DNA of 64,000 nucleotides, taken from the NCBI RefSeq assembly GCF_025370935.1, contig NC_133472.1, positions 17,088,979-17,152,978 on the forward strand. The letters run 5' to 3'. Numbering within the stretch: position 1 is the stretch's first letter; every line of letters starts with the position of its first letter. Below are positions 1-9,272 of the stretch, one piece after another. The translations under genes and the position numbers were made by a program. The notes below the pieces were generated by a model that saw only the letters and a program-made list of their open reading frames with translations, was not told where the DNA came from and made no database searches. The stretch comes from Choristoneura fumiferana (lineage: Eukaryota > Arthropoda > Insecta > Lepidoptera > Tortricidae).

Positions 1-70
1 GTATTAAATAGTGTAAGTGTCAGAGGAACCGCACGACACGAACTTCGAGTTTCGTAGTAGCCCTGCTGCT
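1..70. repeat. Hairpin repeat family A, truncated copy
   Basis: This is the right half of a hairpin element found five more times in the window (319, 12742, 20649, 25125, 25812). The diagnostic end is TTCGTAGTAGCCCTGCTG; the other arm lies beyond the window start. Full copies are about 120 bp, fold back on themselves almost completely and have no coding capacity, so this is a MITE-like family of unknown superfamily. Confidence 0.7.
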
Positions 71-318
71 GTAGTTGTATTATGGCCGCACCATGGCAGC
101 ACTGCCTAGCAGTGTTGTCAACCATAATTTAAAAATATCGATTACAAAAAAATTGGTAGATATTGGTAGTTTTTATAAGCTGTCAAAAGTATTAGGCTGG
201 CAACAGATACACGGTTTCCTGATAAGGTTTCCGAATACGGAATTCAGATGACGCTGCGTTCGAACGTTAGTTCATACGTTTCCGTACTGCAAAATACTAT
301 CGCTCTATCGCCGCGTTA

Positions 319-443
319 CAGCAGGGCTACTACGAAACTCGAAGTTCGTATCGTACCGTCCCTCTCGCTCTCCTATTAAATAGTATAAATGTTAGACCGC
401 ACGACACAAACTTACAGTTTCGAGTTTCGTAGTAGCCTTGCTG
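319..443. repeat. Hairpin repeat family A, full copy
   Basis: The ends CAGCAGGGCTACTACGAAAC and the reverse complement of that motif pair across a short A+T-rich centre. The arms read GAAGTTCG, ACCGTCCCTCTCGCTCT and the complement. The right arm carries small changes relative to the copy at 12742. No gene is seen between this copy and the truncated copy at 1-70. Confidence 0.75.
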
Positions 444-641
444 TACTTGATACTTAGACATTTATTTAAATTTTCCAGATATTAAATTATACTCGAGACT
501 TCAAGCTGCATCAACATTCATTATTAGTAATGTGTGAAAGTTGATGATGCACTTTAGTAGTCCGTTGGAAAATTTTATGACCTTTGTCAGTGCCCATTTA
601 CGTACAGTCCAGACGCATCAATTTTTGGACTATTTTGACCA

Positions 642-761
642 GAGGCCGTATTGCCTAACGTTTCTGACGCTCGCGATCGCAATCAAATGACTGTTTTTGT
701 ATGCGAAATCTGTCATTTGATTGCGATCACGAGCGTCAGAAACGTTAGGCAATATGGCCTC
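642..761. repeat. Hairpin repeat family B, near-perfect palindrome
   Basis: The left arm GAGGCCGTATTGCCTAACG pairs with its complement at the right end across about 50 bp of arm, including TTTCTGACGCTCGCGAT. The whole element is a self-complementary MITE. A second, longer and more decayed copy lies at 12539-12737 inside the YTHDF intron. Confidence 0.8.
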
Positions 762-1084
762 AGATTTGCATTGAATTATACATATATCTTCTAACATTTT
801 AATTCTAACATAATCTTATAACATTTTCGGTTTTGAGGATGGTAGGAGGTTGAATTAAACAAAAAATAATTAATTTATTTCTTAAAGCAGAAATATCAAA
901 ATGATCTATCATAAACCGGGTTAGAATGACAATAATGTCAATTTTGACAGTCAAAAACCGGCCAAGAACGTGTCGGACACGCCCAAGATAGGGTTTCGTA
1001 GCCATTACGAAAAAAAAAAACAATTAATATTATGTGTGTTATAACACAATTAAAACACTTATACAGTCTTAAAATCTATTACCA
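762..1084. other. No gene seen
   Basis: A+T-rich sequence with short open frames only; none has codon structure or motifs I recognise. Confidence 0.5.
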
Positions 1085-1625
1085 GAAAAAGAGCGTATCT
1101 TCACGGCACTTACGTCCTTTTGTTGAGAAGCGCAGTTTTTCGGCAATAACCCAAAATCGGTATATCCGATCATGTTGAAACCAATTTTCGTTCAAAGTAT
1201 TTATTAAGCATTACCTTTCCATCTTTTTTGGACAAACGGTTTACAAGATAGAGGGACATAATTTTTGCTACTTTGGGAGCGATTATTTCCGAAAATCTTC
1301 ACTTAAATCAAAAAAGTTTTTGAGAAACCTTACTATCTTTTCAAAAGAGCTGTCGAACTATGTGCCACACGTTGATGCGAGTTAAAAAAATATCTGTTAC
1401 GTGTATGGAGTGCCCCCCTATAAATATTTATTTTTGTAATTTAACTACAAAACTAAATAGCGGCTTTGACAAGACATCTGTACTCCAAATTTCATTGATA
1501 TATACATCTTGTAGTTTACGAGTAAAATGCCTGTGACATGCGGACGGACGGACAGACAGACAGACGGACTTGACGAAACTATAAGGGTTCCGTTTTTGTC
1601 ATTTTGGCTCCGGACCCCTAAAAAT
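1085..1625 (+). repeat. Lepidopteran interspersed repeat with GACAGACAG and GGGTTCCG motifs
   Basis: The stretch ends in a tetranucleotide run (GGACGGACAGACAGACAG), then ACTATAAGGGTTCCGTTTTT and a tail matching TTTGGCTCCGGACCCCTAAA. This module is common in lepidopteran spacer DNA; I recall it as an unclassified non-coding interspersed repeat. Related fragments lie at 33380-33530 and 44115-44215. Confidence 0.6.
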
Positions 1626-1889
1626 GATACCAGACTAAAGTTTCGTAAAAAATGCGTGGACAGCTTTCGCTGGCCAGTCTATTCTCACGATTTGACCTCT
1701 CTAGCTAAGAGAAAACGCTCTCGGATCGGCTGGACTCTGAATGGCTCGCTCGCTCAATGGACAAGATGTAGATAATGTAATGATCAAGATAACGTTCCCG
1801 ACAAACCTTGGTTCTTTCAATTTGGTGATTCCGTGTCACTACGCTAATAAAGCAACTACGTCAACGAATTATGTAGACAGAGACTAAGT

Positions 1890-2010
1890 GACTCCTGTAC
1901 TCCTGTTTTCCTTCACAAGATTCGAGTGAGAGACAACTCTTTGTGTGACTGTGATAACCGCAGAACACATTTTTTTTATTGTTCTGTGGTCTTGATTTGA
2001 TCATTTATTT
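1890..2010 (+). pseudogene. LINE (Jockey-like) C-terminal fragment
   Basis: One frame from about 1917 reads KIRVRDNSLCDCDNRRTHFF followed by YCSV. This resembles the short Cys/His tail (C-x-C...H...C) that closes many Jockey/CR1-type reverse transcriptases. A stop follows within 30 bp and the upstream frame is broken, so this is a relic. Assignment to a LINE is by motif shape only. Confidence 0.45.
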
Positions 2011-2201
2011 TTCGAATCTTCGAAGCTGTCATCCTCCTTGTATGATCTTAATCTTCTCCCCCCCCTTACATTCCTCGCTCTGCTAACTTTAAATCCGTCC
2101 TTCGCTATGTATATTCTCCTTTTATAATCATTGTGTGTGATTTTATATCCTTTTATAATATAAGACTATTCTTCTAATTAATAATAACATCTTTTGTCTT
2201 T

Positions 2202-2600
2202 GTCGCAGTGCGACGTGACTCCCGCAACAGCATTCGGCCGAAATAGCAGATTACTGTAAAGGCCGGGAAGTAGGGGGTTGTCGGCCACCATGCTACCTAC
2301 CAGATGTTAGTCTAACATCTGGTAACATGGTTGTGTCGCTCTGAAGATGAGCTCTGGTTGAATTCGAAACGCGTCAGTTTAGTGTGGTGGTGGTGGTGTT
2401 AGATGGGTTTGTGTGATTTTAGTGTTCTTACAGTGTGGAGGTGGAGGAACTGCATGACCACGCATATTTTGCATAAACTTAGCTATCATAAGGTCGCGGG
2501 CACAATACAAGTAGGTACTGTTACTTGTACTGTGTCGCGGATGAGCAAAAAATTCTTTTAGTTCAGAAACTTTCTTGTTTGTGGCTGTTGACACCTGATT
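2202..2600. mobile_element. Penelope-like terminal fragment with hammerhead-like motif
   Basis: From 2341 the plus strand reads CTGAAGA, a stem-forming stretch (GAGCTC TGGTT GAATTC), then GAAAC and GCGTC, followed by a GTGGTGGTGGTG run. The order CTGANGA-stem-GAAAC-stem-GTC is that of a hammerhead ribozyme, which Penelope-like elements carry in their terminal repeats. The minus strand 2379-2594 is open but shows no motif I know. Confidence 0.4.
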
Positions 2601-3080
2601 AACTTGGTGTTATAGACGAAGATTTTACTTTATGCACTAGAACATAAAAAGTAATTTTATGTCGCCTAGATCCAGCATGTTCTGTAAATATTGTGTACAT
2701 TCAAGTGCACGGCCAAAGTTGCAAAAATATGTATACATACACAACCATAACCCTTAATAAGGTAGAGGCGATTTAGCGACCACTTGCATTGAGTTGGAAA
2801 CTGAACCTTATTAATTTCATTATACGTCAGAATTTCCATTGCAATTATTAAAAATACGACTAGCTTTAAAAATATTCTTTGTCAGGTATTTATTCAATAG
2901 CTGCTTTTGATTCTGTGGTAGTATGCTCCAATAAATGGGGCCTTATTAATTAAGGGTTAATATTAAGGGCATAAAGTCGTGTATACATACCGTAAACAAG
3001 GTTTCTATAGTCCCAGCGTTCATCAATAGTCCAAACGGACTTTTTAACATTTCGAACAATACCGGAACTGTTAACGTCAT
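2601..3080. other. A+T-rich, fragments of a TA-flanked MITE
   Basis: Pieces at about 2700-2740 and 2960-2990 match internal parts of the MITE at 6849-6980 (for example GCAAAAATATGTATACATAC). No gene seen. Confidence 0.4.
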
Positions 3081-3311
3081 CTAGGAGGTTCCATCGCAGC
3101 CTAATCCAATAGAAAATGCACGATGAACTTTGCTCATATCGCCTGCTCGAATTAACAATTTTTCATCATGCTCAAATGTTATTTTCACAGATGTGATTTC
3201 AAAAATCAGCCCCTGGATTCCTGGAAGAAGTTCACTTTGCACTAAACTGTTGTTTTGCATGAATAATACAAACTTTCTATGACAGGCTTTTATTTCAGTA
3301 TAAATTTTCAA
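3081..3311 (-). CDS. Unrecognised minus-strand ORF, 76 aa
   Basis: The frame reads like protein rather than simple repeat: it includes KACHRKFVLFMQNN, ELLPGIQGLIFEITSVK and SKVHRAFSIGLGCDG before a stop. I do not recognise the family. No clear start context is seen, and an upstream AG (TTCTATATAAAG on the minus strand) could be a splice acceptor, so this may be the last exon of a gene or a fragment of a transposon protein. It lies downstream of YTHDF on the same strand but I cannot join the two in frame. Confidence 0.2.
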   Translation of the reverse strand: MKIYTEIKACHRKFVLFMQNNSLVQSELLPGIQGLIFEITSVKITFEHDEKLLIRAGDMSKVHRAFSIGLGCDGTS

Positions 3312-5120
3312 GAGAACTTTATATAGGTAAACATAATCGATTATAAATCATAACCCGAATCTACATTAGTCTTCAAGATAAATAAGTTACCTCAAGACAG
3401 GATCTAAACTAAAAATATCAAAACAAAAAATAGTATGCATCAGCAAATTATTAACTATAAACATATTTATGCTTGTTAAAATATAATTATAATAGGACGC
3501 TGTCAGCATGTAAATACCTACTCGAACTAAATTGGAAATCAACATAAAAAATAATTTTGTTAATTAAAAAAGGCACTTTAAAATTAAGGTGGGGTGATAT
3601 ACAATGATTAGATTAGATGAATGGTAAAATTAATATTTCCGTCGGTCCGTTGTCAAATTTCTCTCGTCACACTGTAGTTGCACTTAAAAATAGAAAATAT
3701 TTTTTTAATTAATTTTGTTTAAATACATATGTACACATGTTAAAAATTCAACAAGGAACAGTCCATATCTACCTACAACTATAGAAAAATCTATTGGGAT
3801 CTATCATATTATATTTTTTGCAGAGTAATGAATTACATTTAGATTCTGCTTGTCATTAAGTCGTACCTATAATAAAGAAAGTGCTTTGCATGATGCATGC
3901 GGACACGGTGTGCCCGATGTGTAAGGCCGTCCGCTCGGTCCACGATCCGGGAAACCAGCTAATGTAATGCGTCAATAGGTTTTCTCACATAAGAATCCAA
4001 TGTCCAATCATCAATCACTAACCTATAAATAAGTCATAGTACATTTCACACCTGAATCATAAATGCATCCACTAGGACATATTCGTTAAATAAATACAAA
4101 ATATAAAGTAAATGAATTATATGAACTCAATGCCACGAGAGAACTCTTAAAAAACTGTCCTTGATATCGATATCTAAAAAAACGTATACAAAAACGTCCA
4201 CACCTTCACGATTACATTTTCTTGAATGATAAAAAAAGACATAATAGGTATATCACAATCGAGACGCGCCTACGTCTCTGCCTGTCTCTGTTCGCCGCTG
4301 GTTACCGCGCCTATCGTCCACATCACGTGAATCTTCAACTCGTTTCTAACTCCACCAGTCCCTTATTCAAAGGATCAACTCCTCACACCACAGAATTCTT
4401 TATTTTATATCATTATTACTCTTTGATTAAGTCCACAAATTTGAAATAAGGTCCACAATTCCACTTAACGCCACGTCATACAAGACCGCATCATGACGAG
4501 TGTTGGTTTTTGTTAATGTTCTGTTCACTAGGCGTTACACCATAATCAAACGTTCTTCCAGTTCTAAATATTATTTAGCACATTTAAATTTGTTGAAAGT
4601 TTTTTTCATAGTGAAGCACTGTTTAAAATATTAAAACAATTGATACCATATATTACATATAATTGTTCCGGTTGCAATGCAACAGTCGATCACGTCTTTA
4701 AGGGCTAATTTCTGATACCTGTTTACGTAAGTCGCGATACATAAACCTGGTGTGTAATGCGGTACCAATTATTAATTCAAGTACTACTTGTCTATGGGGA
4801 GAAGCCAGTCCTCAAAATGTTCTTGCACACCACATACTATCAGTTGCGGGGGCGGCCGCGGCCGCGGGACCCGTCACGCTCCTGCAACACAACAAACACC
4901 ACTCAAACATAACAGCTACACATTTATATTTACTCATACGTCTCCCTCTCTTCGGCCACTGACCAACCAATAAGTTCATCATGAATCTATACATCAAAAT
5001 CTGTTTTAAGGAAGAATGACATCGATTTTACGTAGTCAATAGAAAAACTTATTCGTAGTTTTAAAAAAAACTCTTAACTGGGAATCAATCTGGGAATGGA
5101 ACCTACGGTTGTACCTGGCA
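3312..5120. other. No gene seen; mixed spacer
   Basis: A+T-rich sequence with two less ordinary patches: a C+G-rich stretch at about 3890-3960 and a short GCGGCCGCGGCCGC palindrome at 4853-4866. Short open frames (4222, 4750, 4788 on plus; 4812 on minus) lack motifs. Confidence 0.4.
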
Positions 5121-5235
5121 TTGATAAATAGTTGTATTATGTCTATTGTGTAGCTGTGTGTTCTACCGGTTTGATGAACTTAGGTATGGCCTTTTAAGCT
5201 GTGTCGTGGGTTCGATTCTAGGGTGGCAATTTTTT
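5121..5235 (+). repeat. tRNA-headed SINE fragment
   Basis: It contains GCCTTTTAAGCTGTGTCG followed by a B-box-like GGTTCGATTC and then a T run. The same head occurs at 31805 in a longer SINE. No full tRNA fold is present. Confidence 0.55.
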
Positions 5236-5698
5236 TTTTTTGGAAATTACGTATGATATTTACGTAACGGTGAAAAAAAACATAAGGTAACCTGTGAAAA
5301 AATTGTAATGGTCTGTGTGAAGTTGCCTTCTAATCCACTTGCTTTATTATGAAGTACAATTAATATAATGCTAGCCTGCGGTACGCCAAAAAAAGATGCA
5401 AATGGTGTTAAAAGCATGAAAATCTGAACGATTGATCTTTAGGCCATACGAATCAATTTGACCCGTAGCACGAAATAAAAAAACTAAAAAAAAACCTTTT
5501 TGTATGGGAAAAAAATTGATCAGAAACCTATCGTGTGTGGTATCTAATGAAAGGGCTTACTAAGCCGATTCTAAAAATATATCACATCATTATATTTCAG
5601 TAACTTGTTTTAAATTAAAATAAAAAACATTTTCAAAACATATCAAGTTTCGGCTCCTCCAGATATGATACGGTTGAATCATTATTTGTAAAATATAC
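5236..5698. other. No gene seen
   Basis: A+T-rich spacer with A runs; nothing recognised. Confidence 0.4.
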
Positions 5699-5955
5699 TT
5701 AAGAGCGTTTATACCTGATAAGCTGGCGACGTTGCATTTTTGTTAGTTTTTCTCGATTATTCCATAAAAATTGTCTGAAAATTAATAATGTTGTCTGATA
5801 GAACACTTCTTAATATATAAGTTAATGTGTAAGGAATATAAAAAGAAGAGTTCTATCAGAAAACATTTTTAATTTTCATTCAATTTTTATGGAATAATCG
5901 AGAAAAACTAACAAAAATGCAACGTTGCCAGCTCAGCAGTTATAAACGCTCTTAA
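5699..5955. repeat. Long-arm palindromic MITE flanked by TTAA
   Basis: Arms of roughly 100 bp pair: GAGCGTTTATA at the left end with TATAAACGCTC at the right, and inside them TTTTTGTTAGTTTTTCTCG with its complement. Both ends are bounded by TTAA, which would fit a piggyBac-type target duplication, but the terminal bases are not the usual piggyBac CCC. Confidence 0.7.
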
Positions 5956-5956
5956 A

Positions 5957-6050
5957 ATGATATGTAATGGCTATTACATATCATTTTTGAAATTGCTTTC
6001 TTGGGGTTGGATATGAGACTTCATATCAAACCCCAAGAAAGCAATTTTGG
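5957..6050. repeat. Two adjacent short hairpins
   Basis: GATATGTAATGGCTATTACATATC-like arms fold at about 5958-5986. A second palindrome at 5990-6048 pairs AAATTGCTTTCTTGGGGTT with its complement. They directly abut the MITE at 5699-5955. Confidence 0.6.
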
Positions 6051-6490
6051 AAATAAATAATCCATCTTAACAAAGATCAATCCTGCCGAAGGAAACCTTT
6101 GGTTCAGCAATAGCCAGCCGTATTCGTCGTTTTTTGTGTACGCACGCCACTACTGGGAATGTAAGAAAATTGAAAAAATGTGAAAAATTGGGAAGTGAAG
6201 ACCTGGGAATAAAGGCATGGCACTGGCGCCCGAAGGGTTAATATGTAGGTACAAGGGATTTATATTTTCATTTGAAAGCAACTCAATCTCTGTAAGTCTG
6301 TATTTTGATAACTATTGTCCTAGAGCTGCGAAGAAGACATAAAAATAACATGTTTAAAAAAACGCATAGTTCAAGTTAGTTCTAACAACATTATACTCAG
6401 CGCCACAAAATTTGGCCCACCCGTCATACAAAATTAACGATTCTGCATGCATACATTTTTTTTTGCTCAGTATACCTATTATATTCTATT
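6051..6490. other. No gene seen
   Basis: A+T-rich spacer; no motif or long frame. Confidence 0.4.
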
Positions 6491-6491
6491 T

Positions 6492-6762
6492 TTAACCCCC
6501 CACGCAAAAAGTGGGGTATTATAAGTTTGACCGCTATGCGTGTGTGTGGGTCTGTATGTCTGTGTCTGTCTGTCTGTCTGTGGCACCGTAGCTCTTAAAC
6601 GGGTGGACCGATTTGAATGTTTTTTTTTTATTTGAAAGCAGGTTTTCTAGCGATGGTCCTTAGACATATAGGTATTATCAAAATCGGTTCAGCGGTTTTT
6701 GAGATATTGAACATTGAAGTGACAAAGTCGGGGGTTCTCCAACTTTTTGTTGGTTAGGTTAT
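6492..6762 (+). repeat. Interspersed repeat family C (CCCCACGCAAAAA type)
   Basis: It starts AACCCCCCACGCAAAAAG, has GTTTGACCGCTATG, a TGTCTGTCTGTC run, CTTAAACGGGTGGACCGATT and ends in CCAACTTTTTGTTGGTTA. Other copies are at 14573-14815, 14816-14995 and 43648-43860. The family has no coding content and is typical of lepidopteran genomes. Confidence 0.65.
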
Positions 6763-6848
6763 TTCTAACATGATTCAAATGACAGATGCCAAACTGACGA
6801 AACTAGTCCCTCCTACTGTTACGCAAACTATCGATACTTCTGCATGTA

Positions 6849-6980
6849 CAGTCAAGGGCAAAGATATCAACACGGCCAAAGTTACAAAAATATGTATACA
6901 CGACTTTATGCACTTGACATTAAGGCCGTGTATACATATTTTTGCAACTTTGGCCGTGTCGATATCTTTGCCCTTGACTG
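6849..6980. repeat. TA-flanked palindromic MITE (mariner type)
   Basis: Termini CAGTCAAGGGCAAAGATATC and its complement are bounded by TA on both sides, the target duplication of Tc1/mariner elements. The arms continue through GGCCAAAGTT...CAAAAATATGTATACA. Confidence 0.7.
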
Positions 6981-6984
6981 TACC

Positions 6985-7420
6985 TAACCTAGTGCTAAAA
7001 GTGGCAATAGCATTATTTGTTGGTTTAAACGTTATGATATGGAACTTTAAAATATAATTAATTCAATACTTGAAGTGTCACTTTCCGACTCTGACGAACA
7101 ATCTTGAAAATTAATAATAAGTTCGTTTATGTTACCGTTTTTATTTTTACCGATAACTCTCACCACTTGCAATTGCGACCTATTGAAACAACATTGTAAA
7201 GGGGTTCATTAAAGAAAGTAAGTTAATATAACAGTGCCTACGACGTAACTTAACAATTTCTTAGCAAATTTGAGCTCAAATATTCGAACAATCAGCAGTT
7301 TTAATGTGATTTAATTTTTTCAAGCACTATATCTCTGTTGGAAAAAATAATAAATTAGTTACCACCTCACAAAGTTACATAATCATCATTTGTAATTTAA
7401 ATCATGTTAGAACAAATAGA
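6985..7420. repeat. ~430-bp repeat, inverted partner at 28803-29290
   Basis: This stretch matches 28803-29290 on the opposite strand over most of its length: CTAGTGCTAAAAGTGGCAAT here corresponds to ATTGCCACTTTTAGCGCTAG there, and ACCACCTCACAAAGTTACAT to ATGTAACTTTGTGAGGTGGT-like sequence. It lies immediately downstream of the YTHDF stop and may overlap that gene's 3' UTR. Class unknown. Confidence 0.7.
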
Positions 7421-7515
7421 GTATAAAAAACCAGCACCAGCAGTTGGTTTGTAATTTTAGTGATTTCTAGTGTACATACTATTAGAGGTACCCAAATAAT
7501 GTAAAAATAAAGAAA

Positions 7516-9272
7516 TTAACAACAAACCTTGTGATGGGATCTATAATTATTCGAGTCGCGGTCACGAAAGCCATGATCGCGATTGTCTCGTCCTTCGCGA
7601 TCGTCTCTAGAGTCGCGGTGATCGCGATGATCGCGCTGCTCGCGGTGGTCGCGATGGTCACGTGGGTCGCGTTGCTCGCGCGGGTCTCTTTGGTCGCGCG
7701 GGTCGCGTTGCTCGCGCGGGTCGCGTTGGTCGCGTGTATCGCGTTGGTCCCGCGGGTCACGTTGTTCGCGGTGATCACGATGGTCTCGGTGGTCGCGGTG
7801 ATCTCGATGATCGCGCATGTCTCTCTGGTCGCGAGGCTCTCGCCCGTCACGACCCTCCCGAGAGTCCCGGGGATCGCGAGCGTCTCTGCCGTAATCGCGA
7901 TAGTTGCGATATCCGCCTCGCGCTTCCGGCTCCTCGCGGATAGTTTCTTGATTGTTATGATGCGGCACCTTGCGCGAATCTTCTTCTTCTTGTCGTCTTT
8001 CGTAGTGAATAAAATCATCAAAGATAGACGTCGAATGGCAAAAGCTGTGCATGATTCGCAAAACTTGCAGCCCTTTAGCGTGAGGTACTTCCTGAGTATC
8101 GCGAGAGTTTGTTACCGGCTTGTTTTCATTGTTCTCTAACTTGATATAACGAAGTTGTACGTTTGGAACGTCTTTAACATAGACCCACCTTACCCGAAAT
8201 TGTCCCTTCCACTTATCTTGGGACCACACATTAGAATTGGAATTATAGTCAACTGCACTTGTCATGCGAGCCATACCGCAAAAGTGACCGCTACCATTCA
8301 CCGAGAAAAACAAATACACTGTACCTCCTTCTCGCTCACGCTCGCGGTAAGCAGCGTCGAGGCGCTTGTTACCATGTTCCGTACTGCACCATATCTCATA
8401 TTTGATGCTGCGGTGAATATCGTCTTCTGAATAGGATTTGATCACGAAGAATCGCGCATTAGGTGCACTTAGATCAAATTCCTTGGGATTATAGTCGTTT
8501 TTGACTCTCAACTCGTCAAGTACCGGATGCGGTAATACCGTGGCCGGTGGTACAGCCGGAGGAGCGGCCGCCGGCAGCGGCGCGGGCATCGAGGGCCGCG
8601 GCTGATGTTGGTGCGTGGGAGGAGGCGGGCCACGCGGCGTCTGCGACCACGCGGGCGGTGGGGCAGTGGGAGGCGGGCCGCGCTGCAGCGGCGCGGCGGC
8701 GGGCGCGGGCGCCGGCGCGGCTGCGGGAGCGGGCACTGGCGGCTGCGCGGGCACCGGAGCGGGCACGGGCAATGGAAGTTGCCCGGCCACCGGCGGTGCC
8801 TGCTGCAGAGGAGGGGGCGGTGCCGTAACCACTGGCGCGCTTTTCCCCGCATCCCACGTTCCAATATCCATGTTGTGCTTGCCAGGCACAATAGGTGGCG
8901 GGGGCATACCAGGTCCCTTCTTCTTGAGTCCGGTAGTTTGGGAAGACGGAGCAGGTTTAGCCGGTTGGCTAGCAATTGAAGCCCATGTCATCTTTTTGGG
9001 TTGCGAACCACCAGAAGCGTCCTTAAGTTCAGATCCGCGATCCTTGTCACCCTTGTGATCGCCGAGCGACAGGTTCTGAACGCCCGACTCAACAGCCTTA
9101 ATACCATCTGGGACGTACAGACCATCGGCTCTGTAATAATCGTCATATTGTTTGTTACGACCTAATTGACCCCAAGTAGAGTAATCACCGTTTCCGTGGA
9201 AGTAATTAAGCGTAGAAGCGGGCTGCCCGAACGCTGCCGTTGAGAATGGAGTCGTGGATGGGCCGAATACAC
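7516..9272 (-). CDS. Ythdf: Ythdf exon 5: low-complexity region, YTH domain, Arg-Asp tail, stop
   Basis: Starts after AATTTCAG as GTGTATTCGGC, giving GVFGPSTTPF. It carries the prion-like/Pro-rich middle, the full YTH domain and the charged tail, ending NNYRSHHKVCC. The codon for K is followed by GTTTGT, so AAG/GTTTGT could also be a splice donor giving a different C terminus; the in-frame stop four codons later makes the unspliced form the simpler reading. Confidence 0.93.

Noticed and set aside
4853..4866. GCGGCCGCGGCCGC palindrome as a regulatory operator
   Set aside because: A single short G+C palindrome without neighbours of known function; nothing supports a role.
7531..8139. 202-aa open frame on the plus strand opposite the YTHDF tail
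   Set aside because: It consists of Val/Ala/Arg repeats created by the complement of the Arg-Asp minisatellite; no start context, no motif, and the opposite strand encodes a clear YTH protein.
8508..9058. Several long Gly/Ala/Arg/Pro frames on both strands
   Set aside because: They are shadows of the G+C-rich Pro/Ala coding region of Ythdf; high G+C removes stop codons from all frames.
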